Notes under the pieces: model-generated
The model's input: only the letters and a program-made list of their open reading frames with translations
Database searches by the model: none
Told to the model about the DNA's origin: nothing
DNA from: Chryseobacterium daecheongense
Lineage (GTDB): Bacteria > Bacteroidota > Bacteroidia > Flavobacteriales > Weeksellaceae
Reading direction: 5' to 3'
DNA length: 64,000 nucleotides
Assembly (NCBI RefSeq): GCF_003729955.1
Contig: NZ_RJTX01000004.1
Location: forward strand, 186,001 to 250,000
In this document: positions 38,963-47,883 of the stretch, in pieces
Position numbering within the stretch: the stretch's first letter is position 1
Layout: each line of letters begins with the position of its first letter
Translations under genes and position numbers: made by a program

Positions 38963-40468
38963 ATGGAAATAACGTATTTAATTATTGGATTTATTGCCGG
39001 AGGAGTTCTCGGAGCGGTTATTTTATATTTCGTGTTGAAATCTTCCATGATTTCAAGAAGTCTTTATGACGATCTCAACAACTCGCATATCAGAAACAAT
39101 TCCGATCTTGAAAATTCAAACCTGAAAATTCAGGAATTAAATCAACAGATCAACAAGGAGAAAGAATTGAATCAACAACAATCTGATTTATTAAATGATC
39201 TCAAAAGTGAATTTGCCAAAATATCAGCTGAACATACTTCCCTGCAAAATCAGTTTCAGGAACAGAAAGAGATCAACACCAGACAGACTACTCAAATTGA
39301 ATCTTTATTAACAGAGAAACAAAATATTTTCGCCAAAAACTCAGAGCTTTCTGCCATCAATGAAAGTTTACAGAAATCTCTTGAAACACAGAAAGAGGAA
39401 ATTGCTAAAATTCAGGAAGAAGCAAAACTTCAGTTTGAAAATTTGGCCAACAAAATTCTTGAGGAAAAAACAGAGAAATTCACGACACTTAATCAGAATA
39501 ATCTTAAAACAATCCTGGAGCCTTTCCAGGAAAAAATTACAGATTTAAAAAACAGAGTGAATGAAGCTTACGAAAAAGAAAATAAAGAACGCTTTTCTCT
39601 GGCTGAAAAAGTGAAAGAACTTGCAGAACTGAATCAGCAGATCTCTGAAGACGCTAAAAAATTAACAAGAGCTTTAAAAGGCGAAAGCAAAACCCAAGGA
39701 AACTGGGGTGAAATGATCCTTGAAAGCATCCTTGAAAAATCCGGATTGGTAAAAGGAAGAGAATATTTCCTTGAACATGAGCTTCGTGATGAAGACAACA
39801 AGGCTTTATTTTCAGAATTTTCAGGTAAAAAGATGCGACCGGATGCTGTTGTGAAATATCCCGATGAAAGAAATGTAATTATTGATTCAAAAGTTTCTTT
39901 AACAGCTTTCACGGAATTAGTAGATGAAACTGATGCGGATATTTATGCCATGAAGCTTAACCAGCATTTATCTTCTATCAAAAACCATATCCAGCAATTG
40001 AGTCAGAAAGCCTATGATGATTTTGGAAAATCTCTGGATTTTGTCATGATGTTCATTCCTAGTGAACCTGCCTATATTGCAGCAATGCAGGCTGATCAAA
40101 ACTTATGGAACTATGCCTATGAAAGAAGAATTTTATTATTGAACCCTAGTAATTTAATTACCTCTCTGAAACTTATTGCCGACCTATGGAAACGTGAATA
40201 TCAAAACAGAAACTCCATGGAGATTGCGGAAAGAGGAGCGAAATTATATGACAAATTTGTCGGATTTGTAGATAACCTGGAAAAAGTTGGTAAAAACCTG
40301 GATCAGGCAAAAAATGTTTACAATGATGCTTATAAACAATTATCTACCGGAAATGACAATTTGGTGATTCAGACACAAAAATTAAAATCTTTGGGTATCA
40401 AAAATAAAAAAGAACTTCCCCAAAGCCTGATTGATAATAGTGAGAGTACATTAAGTCTGGAAGATTAG
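38963..40468 (+). CDS. rmuC: DNA recombination protein RmuC
   Basis: Membrane-anchored protein that limits DNA inversions in E. coli. 501 residues: one N-terminal membrane helix (about residues 4-24), a long coiled coil rich in Gln/Glu/Lys (about 45-240), then the RmuC nuclease-like domain (about 255-450) with GNWGEMILESILEKSGL, RPDAVVKYPDERNVIIDSKV (PD-D/ExK-type core) and DFVMMFIPSEPAY. Followed 41 bases later by an RNA methyltransferase. Confidence 0.95.
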   Translation: MEITYLIIGFIAGGVLGAVILYFVLKSSMISRSLYDDLNNSHIRNNSDLENSNLKIQELNQQINKEKELNQQQSDLLNDLKSEFAKISAEHTSLQNQFQEQKEINTRQTTQIESLLTEKQNIFAKNSELSAINESLQKSLETQKEEIAKIQEEAKLQFENLANKILEEKTEKFTTLNQNNLKTILEPFQEKITDLKNRVNEAYEKENKERFSLAEKVKELAELNQQISEDAKKLTRALKGESKTQGNWGEMILESILEKSGLVKGREYFLEHELRDEDNKALFSEFSGKKMRPDAVVKYPDERNVIIDSKVSLTAFTELVDETDADIYAMKLNQHLSSIKNHIQQLSQKAYDDFGKSLDFVMMFIPSEPAYIAAMQADQNLWNYAYERRILLLNPSNLITSLKLIADLWKREYQNRNSMEIAERGAKLYDKFVGFVDNLEKVGKNLDQAKNVYNDAYKQLSTGNDNLVIQTQKLKSLGIKNKKELPQSLIDNSESTLSLED

Positions 40469-40509
40469 TTTTATATAAAAACAGACCTTATTAATTTAAA
40501 ATTTCCCGA

Positions 40510-41283
40510 ATGCTAATAGAAAGTTTTCAAAACGATAAAATAAAGAATATCACTAAACTTCTTACCGACAACAGGTTTAGAAAGAAATCAAAAGTTTTTG
40601 TTGTAGAAGGACAACAGGAAAATGAAAGAGCTCAGTATTATGGTTTTGAGCCTGTTGAATTTTTTATTTCTGAAAGCATTTTCAAAGGAAAACTTCCTGA
40701 TTCAAAGATTCACTATGTAAGTGAAAAAGTATATGAAAAAATAGCATACCGCGGAACATCTGAAGGGATTATCGGAGTTTATAACGTAAAAGAAACTCCA
40801 TTAAGTTCATTTAAGCCTAAGAGCAACTCTACCATCATTATCGTTGAAGGAGTAGAAAAGCCCGGAAACTTGGGCGCTATTTTAAGAAGCTGTGAGGCTT
40901 TCGGGATAGATGCACTGATTGTAACTGATGCCAAAGCAGATTTTTACAATCCGAATGTCATCCGTTCCAGTGTGGGCTGCCTTTTCGGAATGGAAGTTTT
41001 CCAGGCTGAAAATAAGGAAACCTTAGAATTTCTTCAAGGCAATACTTTTAATATTTACACCACCATTATGGATGAAAGTGCCGAAGATCTTTATCAAAGA
41101 GATTTTACCCAAAGATCTGCCATTTTATTCGGGACCGAACATTCCGGCTTAAGTGATTTTTGGTCAGGAAAAGGAAAGAATACACTTATCCCAATGTCCG
41201 GGAGCATTGATTCATTAAATTTAAGCAATGCCGTAGCGATTACCTGTTATGAATCCTTAAGACAAAAGAACAGTCAGAATTAA
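40510..41283 (+). CDS. SpoU/TrmH-family RNA 2'-O-methyltransferase
   Basis: Transfers methyl from SAM to a ribose in rRNA or tRNA. An N-terminal substrate-binding domain (about residues 1-95) precedes the SPOUT knot domain with its three motifs: NLGAILRSCEAFG (motif 1, about residue 119), ILFGTEHSGLSD (motif 2) and IPMSGSIDSLNLSNAVAI (motif 3). 257 residues. The exact nucleotide target cannot be told from sequence. Confidence 0.92.
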   Translation: MLIESFQNDKIKNITKLLTDNRFRKKSKVFVVEGQQENERAQYYGFEPVEFFISESIFKGKLPDSKIHYVSEKVYEKIAYRGTSEGIIGVYNVKETPLSSFKPKSNSTIIIVEGVEKPGNLGAILRSCEAFGIDALIVTDAKADFYNPNVIRSSVGCLFGMEVFQAENKETLEFLQGNTFNIYTTIMDESAEDLYQRDFTQRSAILFGTEHSGLSDFWSGKGKNTLIPMSGSIDSLNLSNAVAITCYESLRQKNSQN

Positions 41284-41302
41284 ACATTAGATTATGAACA
41301 TA

Positions 41303-41341
41303 AAAAAACCGTTTCACTGGGTGAAACGGTTCTTTATTTTT
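41303..41341. terminator. Bidirectional terminator
   Basis: CCGTTTCAC and GTGAAACGG (41309-41329) form a stem around a TGG loop, with seven A on the left and T-rich sequence on the right. It separates the convergent methyltransferase and Ala-rich lipoprotein genes. Confidence 0.88.
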
Positions 41342-41357
41342 AGTAAACAGTTACTAA

Positions 41358-41693
41358 TTATTTTTTAGCAGCGTCTACAGCTTGTTTAGCGTCTTTAGCA
41401 GCATCTTTAGCAGCATCAGCAGCTCCTTTAGCAGCATCAGCAGCTCCTTTAGCAGCGTCTTTAGCAGCATCAGCTCCAGCAGCAGTAGTAGCAGCAGCAG
41501 CATCTTTAGCAGCATCTACAGTAGCAGAAGCAGCAGAATCAACAACAGTAGCAGCAGAATCAGCTACAACAGCAGCAGAATCAGTAGTAGCTACAGCAGC
41601 AGAATCAGCAGCGTTAGTTTCAGTAGCTTCAGTTTTTTTACAAGCAACTAGAGAGATTGCAGCGATAGCAGCTACGAATAATGACTTTTTCAT
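41358..41693 (-). CDS. Alanine-rich repeat lipoprotein
   Basis: 111 residues with lipobox (SLVACKK) at Cys18. The mature part is almost only Ala, Asp, Ser, Thr, Val and Lys. It passes from DSAA/DSAAV units to lysine-bearing AAKGAAD and AAKDAAKD units, which predict a long continuous amphipathic helix. Two near-identical copies of a 24-base unit are visible at about 41400-41450. It resembles Lpp-like or late-embryogenesis-type helical envelope proteins in composition only. A -7 element TACCTTTG (minus, 41762-41769) lies upstream. Confidence 0.85.
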   Translation of the reverse strand: MKKSLFVAAIAAISLVACKKTEATETNAADSAAVATTDSAAVVADSAATVVDSAASATVDAAKDAAAATTAAGADAAKDAAKGAADAAKGAADAAKDAAKDAKQAVDAAKK

Positions 41694-41761
41694 AATAAAT
41701 TAAATTTAATTTTGTTAATATTGTTCTTTAAAATTCTTTTCGTTCTGTTATTTGAACAAGA

Positions 41762-41815
41762 CAAAGGTATAGCAGATAGAAAAGTTGTTTATGAAAAATA
41801 ATTGTAATACCTTTG
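41762..41815. promoter_or_regulatory. Divergent promoters with mirrored TACCTTTG elements
   Basis: Minus-strand TACCTTTG (41762-41769) serves the Ala-rich lipoprotein; plus-strand TACCTTTG (41808-41815) serves the gene starting at 41876. Both fit TAnnTTTG, and the identical 8-mers face away from each other 38 bases apart, leaving leaders of about 60 bases. Confidence 0.6.
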
Positions 41816-41875
41816 TAAAATAGTTTTACAAAAAAACACATCTGAAAATCAACTATTTAATCACCACTTGAAAAA

Positions 41876-43054
41876 TTGACAGATTTAGATCTATTACATT
41901 TTGAGCAGCTAAAAAGGGACGTTCAGGCTCAATATCTAAAAGAACACACCCCTTCCTATGATGATATATCAAAATGGAAGGGTATAGATATTATCTATTT
42001 CCAGGAAGATCTTCGCAAAAAGGCCAAAGGGAACATCAGCGAAAAATCTTTTTATACTTATTTCAAAACTTCACCGGTTACCAAACTGCCAAGAATTGAT
42101 ATGCTTAATTTATTAAGTATTTATACGGGTTACGAATCATGGTACGAATTCAAAAAGCAGCATCTTTTTGCAGGAGAGTTATTACAGGATGATGAAGATT
42201 TGGATGAAAATGATCTTCAGGAATTGGAAAAAACGGTTAGCAATTCACCTGAACTTCCAAAAACTGAAATTCAACCGGCAAAAGTTGAATTTAAAGCTCC
42301 TGAAAATTCTGATTTACAAAAATCAAATACTGATAATCAGAACATTAAAGAAAATCAAACACCAACAATACAACCTGAAATAATTCCTTTAAAAACCAAC
42401 AAAAATTTTGTTAAAAAAAATGCCTGGGCAATTGTTACCTCCATTTTAATTGTTATTACTGGTATTTTAGGTTTTAAAGATGAAATTTTTTCTAAAGAGT
42501 ATAAATATTGTTTTACGGATGCCGATCGTGGAGTTTCTGTAATCAATACCCTTGAAATCAAAATCCTTAAAGAAAACGAATCCGATCTCTTGTATAAAGT
42601 GAAACCCGGAGAATGTTTCTACTACTCTACTAAAGATAAAAACCTGAAGATGGAGATCAGTGCGCCTTTCTACGAGCCTTTGAAAGTGAATAGAAATCTG
42701 GAAAATGCTCCAGGAGAAGAAATGATCGAGCTGAAGCCGGATGATTACAAAATGGCAGTTTATTATTTCTCCAGAAAGGATGTAAAAGGTAACCCGGAAG
42801 AGCAAATAGCTCTTATGAAACAAAAAAGGAAGCAGCTGGAAAATCTTATCAGCAATGAGGCAGTCATTTACCAGGTATATGATAATGATACTTATGGCAT
42901 CGAAACATTGGATAAGCAAAAGTATATTACCTTAGTAACAACGCCTACAACGTCACTTAAAAACCTTAATGTCATCAAAATGGAAAAAGACAAAAAGGGA
43001 AAAATAATCTCAATTAAATTTAAAATTGCAAGTACCGATGAAAAGAATAAATAA
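41876..43054 (+). CDS. Membrane-anchored protein with putative DNA-binding-like N-terminal domain
   Basis: 392 residues. An in-frame stop at 41858 and lack of ATG mean it must start at TTG 41876. Residues 1-100 contain RKKAKGNISEKSFYTYFKT and LPRIDMLNLLSIYTGYESWY, a pattern I know from N-terminal domains of Bacteroidota regulators. Then come a Pro/Asn/Gln-rich linker (about 115-175), one membrane helix (about 181-200, WAIVTSILIVITGILGF) and a periplasmic domain of about 190 residues. This suggests a membrane-tethered one-component regulator, but it is not proven. Overlaps the following lipoprotein gene by 17 bases. Confidence 0.7.
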   Translation: MTDLDLLHFEQLKRDVQAQYLKEHTPSYDDISKWKGIDIIYFQEDLRKKAKGNISEKSFYTYFKTSPVTKLPRIDMLNLLSIYTGYESWYEFKKQHLFAGELLQDDEDLDENDLQELEKTVSNSPELPKTEIQPAKVEFKAPENSDLQKSNTDNQNIKENQTPTIQPEIIPLKTNKNFVKKNAWAIVTSILIVITGILGFKDEIFSKEYKYCFTDADRGVSVINTLEIKILKENESDLLYKVKPGECFYYSTKDKNLKMEISAPFYEPLKVNRNLENAPGEEMIELKPDDYKMAVYYFSRKDVKGNPEEQIALMKQKRKQLENLISNEAVIYQVYDNDTYGIETLDKQKYITLVTTPTTSLKNLNVIKMEKDKKGKIISIKFKIASTDEKNK

Positions 43055-43622
43055 CTTTTTGATTTTTACGATCTTGCTGCTCGCTTTATTCTCATGCAAT
43101 AAAAAGAAAACAGAAATAAGCGACCTTGATAAACTGAGAAACAGCAACAATACAAGCACTTACCCTGCCGTTCAGATGGATAGTGCCCAAGCTATCAACT
43201 TTATTACCAAACAAAAAGTACAGGAGCTTTTAGATCTGTCTACATTGTATTTATCCGGAAACAGGAATACGGAGATTGATACGCTTATTTATTCCCAAAT
43301 GCAAAGCTATTTTCACAAACCGGACAGCTTAACATTTAAAAAGCTCTTCAGGGAACTTGACAGCCTGAAAGTAAAGAATGTAAAAGTAAATAATCTTCAG
43401 GTATATAAAGATTATTACAAAAAAGATACATTGGATTACGCCAAATTCAGTGTGGAATATTTTGATGACAAAAATAAATCTATAGGTACATTTGAAAAAA
43501 ATGCCCAATATATTTTATTGTCCACGCCTATTAAGTTTAAAAAAGAATTTAAGTTTTATTTCCTGAACTTCTATTCCGAATCTTTAAAAAAGGACAGTAC
43601 TTCAGTGGGGGTAACCAAGTAA
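43038..43622 (+). CDS. Lipoprotein, unknown function
   Basis: 194 residues from ATG 43038, with signal peptide and lipobox (LLALFSCNKKK). The mature domain is charged, alpha/beta in appearance, without known motifs. Overlaps the upstream membrane protein gene by 17 bases, so they are co-translated and may act as a pair. Its 3' end overlaps the convergent fau gene by 52 bases. Confidence 0.75.
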   Translation: MKRINNFLIFTILLLALFSCNKKKTEISDLDKLRNSNNTSTYPAVQMDSAQAINFITKQKVQELLDLSTLYLSGNRNTEIDTLIYSQMQSYFHKPDSLTFKKLFRELDSLKVKNVKVNNLQVYKDYYKKDTLDYAKFSVEYFDDKNKSIGTFEKNAQYILLSTPIKFKKEFKFYFLNFYSESLKKDSTSVGVTK

Positions 43623-44143
43623 TCTAAAGGGGTATCATTTTCCCAGATGTCATCAATACTTTCCTCTGCATTGAAATAATTGATCCCAATTTTTTTGGAA
43701 TCTGGAGAAAGGCTCTGGAAAAAGGCATCGTAAAAACCTTTGCCGTATCCCACTCTATTTCCATGTTTGTCACAATAAAGCAAAGGAGTGATGACATAAT
43801 CAAAATGATGCTCTCCGGAATCGGTATTGGAAACAGGTTCGGAAATCCCCCAGTTATTGACTGTAAACTCTGTATTTTCAAATATTTCTATTGAGATCAG
43901 CCTATCAGTAACTTTAGGCACAAAAACACGGATATTCTGCCGTAAAAAATATTGAATGAAAATTTGGGTGTCGATTTCCTTAAACTTCTCAATGGGAATG
44001 AAAATATGAACTTTCTCGCCTGTAACAGGTCTAAAATAGCTGAGAAAATTATTGAAAATCTTTTCAGATAACAAGAAAGCCTCATCGGTTGATAAGGCTT
44101 TTCTTTTTTGCATATATATCTTTCTTAGATCTGCTTTAAGCAT
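43571..44143 (-). CDS. fau: 5-formyltetrahydrofolate cyclo-ligase
   Basis: Converts 5-formyl-THF to 5,10-methenyl-THF with ATP. Starts MLKADLRKIYMQKRKALS; substrate and ATP motifs include VHIFIPIEKFKEIDT and the hallmark GNRVGYGKGFYDAFF (about residues 130-144). 190 residues, standard. Two bases downstream of trhO and probably one transcript with it. Tail-to-tail overlap of 52 bases with the lipoprotein at 43038-43622. Confidence 0.93.
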   Translation of the reverse strand: MLKADLRKIYMQKRKALSTDEAFLLSEKIFNNFLSYFRPVTGEKVHIFIPIEKFKEIDTQIFIQYFLRQNIRVFVPKVTDRLISIEIFENTEFTVNNWGISEPVSNTDSGEHHFDYVITPLLYCDKHGNRVGYGKGFYDAFFQSLSPDSKKIGINYFNAEESIDDIWENDTPLDYLVTPTEVLSFFKDSE

Positions 44144-44145
44144 GA

Positions 44146-45501
44146 CTAAAGCTCAATTTTATATAATTTATCCGATAAACGAACTCTGAACGGAAGCTCA
44201 AAAGTAATTTGATCTCCTTTTTTTGCAGTTTCACAAGGTCCTCCATTCGCAAACATCTGAGTAATGGTAACTTCCTGATCACCGGTTGTCGGTCCGGAAA
44301 TCAAAACTTTATCCCCTATTGAAAGCTCTTTGTTCTCAATTAAGAATTGAGCAATTTTCGATTTGGAATAATAATGTTCAGCCTTTCCGATCAAAACTTT
44401 CTTAACAGCTATTTTTTGACGGATATTCTTTGTTTCGGCTTTTGCCAAAGGTTTGTTCGGTAACTCCCCCGATTTTTTAAATTTCAAGGCATCAGATTTT
44501 CCTTTTCTGAAAACCTTATTTCCAACCTGTAATCCTTTTCTTAATTTTACCTGCTCCTCCCAAGGCAAATGAATAGTTTCCAAACATTCTGTAGAACAGC
44601 AGTTTTCCATTGCTGCTTTACACTCGTCACATTGAATAAATAATAAATGGCAGGCGTCATTTGCGCAATTGGTATGGTTATCACAAGGTTTGCCGCATTG
44701 ATGACACTGTGCAATAATATCGTCTGTGATTCTTTCACCTAAACGGTGGTCAAATACAAAGTTCTTCCCGATAAATTTACTTTTTATCCCTTCTTCTTTG
44801 ATTTGTCTTGTATATTCAATGATCCCGCCTTCCAACTGGAAAACATTTTTGAAACCCTGGTGTTTGAAATAAGCGCTTGCTTTTTCACAACGGATTCCTC
44901 CAGTGCAGTACATCAAAAGGTTTTTATCTTCTTTAAAATCCTGTAACTGCTCATTGATAATTGGTAAGCTTTCCCTGAAATTTTCCACATCAGGAGTAAT
45001 CGCGCCTTCAAAATGTCCAACTTCACTTTCGTAGTGGTTTCTGAAATCAACAACAATCGTATTCGGATCTTCAAGCATCTCATTGAATTCTTTTGCTTTT
45101 AAATGAACTCCTTTATTGGTTACATCGAAAGTATCGTCATTCAATCCATCAGCAACGATTTTGTGTCTGACTTTTATCGTTAATTTTAAAAAGGAATGAT
45201 TGTCTTGCTCAACAGCTACATTCAAACGGATTCCTTTCATAAAACCGTAGGCTTCCAATGTATCGCGAAAAGCTTCAAATTGATCCGCAGGCACACTCAT
45301 CTGAGCATTAATTCCTTCATGAGCCACATAAATACGGCCAAGCGCATCCAGTGCATTCCAGGCTATAAATAATTCGTCGCGAAATTTTTTGGGATCTTCA
45401 ATTTTGGCATACGCATAGAAAGACAACGTAAGGCGTTCCTTACCGGCTTCATCAATTAGTTGAGCTCTTTCTTCTGCGCTTAAGGTGTTATACAGTTGCA
45501 T
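44146..45501 (-). CDS. trhO: tRNA uridine(34) hydroxylase TrhO (rhodanese-like)
   Basis: Oxygen-dependent hydroxylation of wobble U34 giving ho5U. N-terminal acylphosphatase-like domain (about residues 20-120; GRIYVAHEGINAQMS), rhodanese domain (about 135-240) with catalytic loop CTGGIRCEKASAYF, then a Cys/His-rich zinc-like stretch (CHQCGKPCDNHTNCANDACH). The last 120 residues are an extra beta-rich tail, making 451 residues against about 350 in E. coli; this longer form is common in flavobacteria. Confidence 0.92.
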   Translation of the reverse strand: MQLYNTLSAEERAQLIDEAGKERLTLSFYAYAKIEDPKKFRDELFIAWNALDALGRIYVAHEGINAQMSVPADQFEAFRDTLEAYGFMKGIRLNVAVEQDNHSFLKLTIKVRHKIVADGLNDDTFDVTNKGVHLKAKEFNEMLEDPNTIVVDFRNHYESEVGHFEGAITPDVENFRESLPIINEQLQDFKEDKNLLMYCTGGIRCEKASAYFKHQGFKNVFQLEGGIIEYTRQIKEEGIKSKFIGKNFVFDHRLGERITDDIIAQCHQCGKPCDNHTNCANDACHLLFIQCDECKAAMENCCSTECLETIHLPWEEQVKLRKGLQVGNKVFRKGKSDALKFKKSGELPNKPLAKAETKNIRQKIAVKKVLIGKAEHYYSKSKIAQFLIENKELSIGDKVLISGPTTGDQEVTITQMFANGGPCETAKKGDQITFELPFRVRLSDKLYKIEL

Positions 45502-45859
45502 GCTATAAACGTTTTAAGTGAGAAAAATTTTTGCAAAGATAGACATTTTTCAATTAGGGATATTAATCGGGACAATCTTATCCGGCTAATGAGCAGTGAA
45601 TAAGTGATTTTTTTTTCACTTTTAATAATTAAATTTAACTTTTACCTTCATGAATTCATCTTATAATTAGTGACATTATCTTTAATAAATTTTTAAGGTT
45701 CGTTAATTGACATTTCAACAATTATGACAAAAGATGTAAAATATCACTATTCCTGTTAAATTTTAGTTAAAGTTGAAACATAGCATACTAATTGCATACT
45801 TATTATGCAGTAAATTTGTTTACTGTAAAATTTTAAAACATAAAAAAAGAAGATATACA
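45502..45859. other. 358-base intergenic region between trhO and the HtrA protease gene
   Basis: No reading frame or RNA gene was found. It is very AT-rich. The part near the protease holds a -7 element and an overlapping palindrome (45808-45825); the part next to trhO shows only scattered T runs. Confidence 0.6.
45808..45825 (+). promoter_or_regulatory. HtrA protease promoter with overlapping palindrome
   Basis: CAGTAAA-TTTG-TTTACTG is a perfect 7-4-7 inverted repeat centred on the -7 element TAAATTTG (45811-45818), 35 bases before the protease start. A protein bound here would block or reshape the promoter. Confidence 0.6.
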
Positions 45860-47383
45860 ATGAAGAGTACTTTAAAAAAACTATTACCATTTGCAGTGGT
45901 GGGAGTTATTTCAGGAGCTACTGCTGTAGGCACATTACAATATTTCGGCCATAATTCCAATAATGGCGATCAGGGGTATTTTACCTCATCAACGAATGCT
46001 TCTTTTGCAGGGATGAACAGTGCTGCCATCGGGGATGATTTCGTTAAAGCTGCGAAAACAACCGTTCCGGCTGTAGTTACTATTAAGAACTATCAGAACA
46101 GGACATCCAGCAGAGCATCAGAACAGGATATGTTTGATTTCTTCTTTGGAGATCCATTCGGAGGAAGAGGACAGCAGAGACAAAAACAGCAGGCTCCGGA
46201 CAATATGCCTTCAGGAATGGGTTCCGGTGTTATTATTTCGCCTGACGGATATATTATTTCCAATAACCACGTTGTGGCAGGCGCTAATAAACTGGAAGTC
46301 GTATTAAGCAACAAAAAATCTTATATCGCAACATTAGTAGGAACTGACCCGAATACGGATATTTCCTTATTAAAAATTGAAGAAAAAGGACTTCCTTATC
46401 TGAACTTTGCGAATTCTGATAATATTGAAGTAGGACAATGGGTACTTGCCGTAGGAAATCCACTGGGATTGAATTCTACTGTTACAGCAGGGATCGTTTC
46501 TGCGAAAGGAAGAGGAATCGGTATTTTAGGTTCTCAAGGTAAAGCAAGTAATCCAATTGAAAGCTTTATCCAGACAGATGCCGCTATTAATCCAGGAAAC
46601 TCAGGAGGAGCTTTGGTTAACTCAAATGGTGATCTTATCGGGATCAACTCTGCGATTCAGTCCACAACCGGTTATTACCAAGGATATGGATTTGCAGTTC
46701 CTTCTAACCTGGCAAGAAAGATCGTAGAAGATATTAAGAAGTTCGGAATTGTACAGAGAGGATTCCTTGGAGTACAGTCATTAGATCTTTCCGATGAACA
46801 ACAAGTAGCATCATACAACTTCCAGAAAAAAGCCAATATTAAAACAGGTTCCGGAGTATACGTCACCGGATTCGGAGAAAACAGTGGTGCAGAAGATGCA
46901 GGCCTGAAAATTGGTGATGTGATCACAAAAATAGACACTATGCCTGTAACCGATTTTGCTGATTTATCAATCGCTATCGGAAGCAAGCGTCCTGGTGATA
47001 AAGTAGCAGTTACTTATATAAGAAATGGTAAGGAAAACACTACTACCGTAACATTGAAGGATCAAAAAGGAGGTACTTCTACAAGAACGAAGGCAGATCT
47101 TAGTGTTTCAGAAAAAATCGGAGCAGACTTTGAACCATTAAGCGAATCATTCAAAACCAATTATGGGCTTAACAGCGGGGTGATTGCAAGAAATGTAGGA
47201 GAAGGAAGCGAGATGGCCAAAATAGGTATCGTTGACAATTATATCATCATTGAAATCAACGGTAAACCTGTGAATTCACAAAAAGATGTTGAAAAGATCC
47301 TGGATAAATATCAAGGAAATGTACAGGTGAAGTTTGTGGATGAATATGGAAGAATCTATACCAAAGGATTTAAAATGCCTTAA
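45860..47383 (+). CDS. degP: Do/HtrA family periplasmic serine protease
   Basis: Envelope protease/chaperone. 507 residues from ATG 45860; an in-frame extension from TTG 45773 is not needed. N-terminal hydrophobic segment (LLPFAVVGVISGATAVGTLQ) acts as signal or anchor. The trypsin-like domain has the triad His in ISNNHVVAGAN, Asp in NTDISLLKIEE and Ser in INPGNSGGALVNS. Two PDZ domains follow (about residues 285-385 and 410-505). Stress control is likely, given the palindrome over the promoter. Confidence 0.94.
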   Translation: MKSTLKKLLPFAVVGVISGATAVGTLQYFGHNSNNGDQGYFTSSTNASFAGMNSAAIGDDFVKAAKTTVPAVVTIKNYQNRTSSRASEQDMFDFFFGDPFGGRGQQRQKQQAPDNMPSGMGSGVIISPDGYIISNNHVVAGANKLEVVLSNKKSYIATLVGTDPNTDISLLKIEEKGLPYLNFANSDNIEVGQWVLAVGNPLGLNSTVTAGIVSAKGRGIGILGSQGKASNPIESFIQTDAAINPGNSGGALVNSNGDLIGINSAIQSTTGYYQGYGFAVPSNLARKIVEDIKKFGIVQRGFLGVQSLDLSDEQQVASYNFQKKANIKTGSGVYVTGFGENSGAEDAGLKIGDVITKIDTMPVTDFADLSIAIGSKRPGDKVAVTYIRNGKENTTTVTLKDQKGGTSTRTKADLSVSEKIGADFEPLSESFKTNYGLNSGVIARNVGEGSEMAKIGIVDNYIIIEINGKPVNSQKDVEKILDKYQGNVQVKFVDEYGRIYTKGFKMP

Positions 47384-47404
47384 TTAAAATACAATCATAC
47401 TTAG

Positions 47405-47437
47405 TAAAAAACGCTGCAAATTGCAGCGTTTTTTTAT
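47405..47437. terminator. Bidirectional terminator
   Basis: AACGCTGCAA and TTGCAGCGTT pair around a single unpaired A, flanked by A and T runs; it serves the protease gene and the convergent membrane-protein gene. Confidence 0.88.
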
Positions 47438-47883
47438 TTATTCATTTTATCAGCGATTCTTCTTTTTTTATTCCGTTCATAAATAACCTCAACAATTTTA
47501 CCTCCGATCCATGAAAAAGGAAAGAAAGTAAGGAAGATAGATATTTTATAAAAAGTTGGATGATAGGGGAAAATAATAACGTCCAGCATAGCGATGAACA
47601 GCATTATAAAACCAATAAGGATGGCATACGCCACTTTAGCATATTTCACGATAAGTGCTGTAGCTACTCCTCCAATCGTGGTTCCCAATCCGGAAACGAA
47701 CAGCAGAAAACCAAAGAAGGCATCATTATTTTTCATACTTTCCAGAAATTTCTGCCAATGTTCAAAAGGAGCAAAAGCTTCAAAAGTAACCCATTGCGGA
47801 AACACCCTTATACCAAGAGTAATAGTGAGCCCTGCAATACCAAGACCTACTAACACCGCTAATGTATTTCTTAAAAAGTTCAT
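47434..47883 (-). CDS. Small membrane protein, unknown
   Basis: 149 residues with four predicted helices (about residues 5-25, 55-75, 83-103, 110-130) and a basic C-terminal tail (YERNKKRRIADKMNK). Gly-rich helices (GLGTTIGGVATALIV) suggest tight packing. No family recognised. Its ATG shares one base with the stop of ridA, so it is coupled to that gene. Confidence 0.75.
   Translation of the reverse strand: MNFLRNTLAVLVGLGIAGLTITLGIRVFPQWVTFEAFAPFEHWQKFLESMKNNDAFFGFLLFVSGLGTTIGGVATALIVKYAKVAYAILIGFIMLFIAMLDVIIFPYHPTFYKISIFLTFFPFSWIGGKIVEVIYERNKKRRIADKMNK

Noticed and set aside
41382..41651. Ser-rich open frame on the plus strand
   Set aside because: It is the antisense of the Ala-rich lipoprotein: GCA/GCT repeats read as AGC on the other strand. 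No start context or signal.
45773..45859. N-terminal extension of the HtrA protease from TTG
   Set aside because: It runs through the predicted promoter and palindrome (45808-45825); ATG 45860 gives a normal signal segment.
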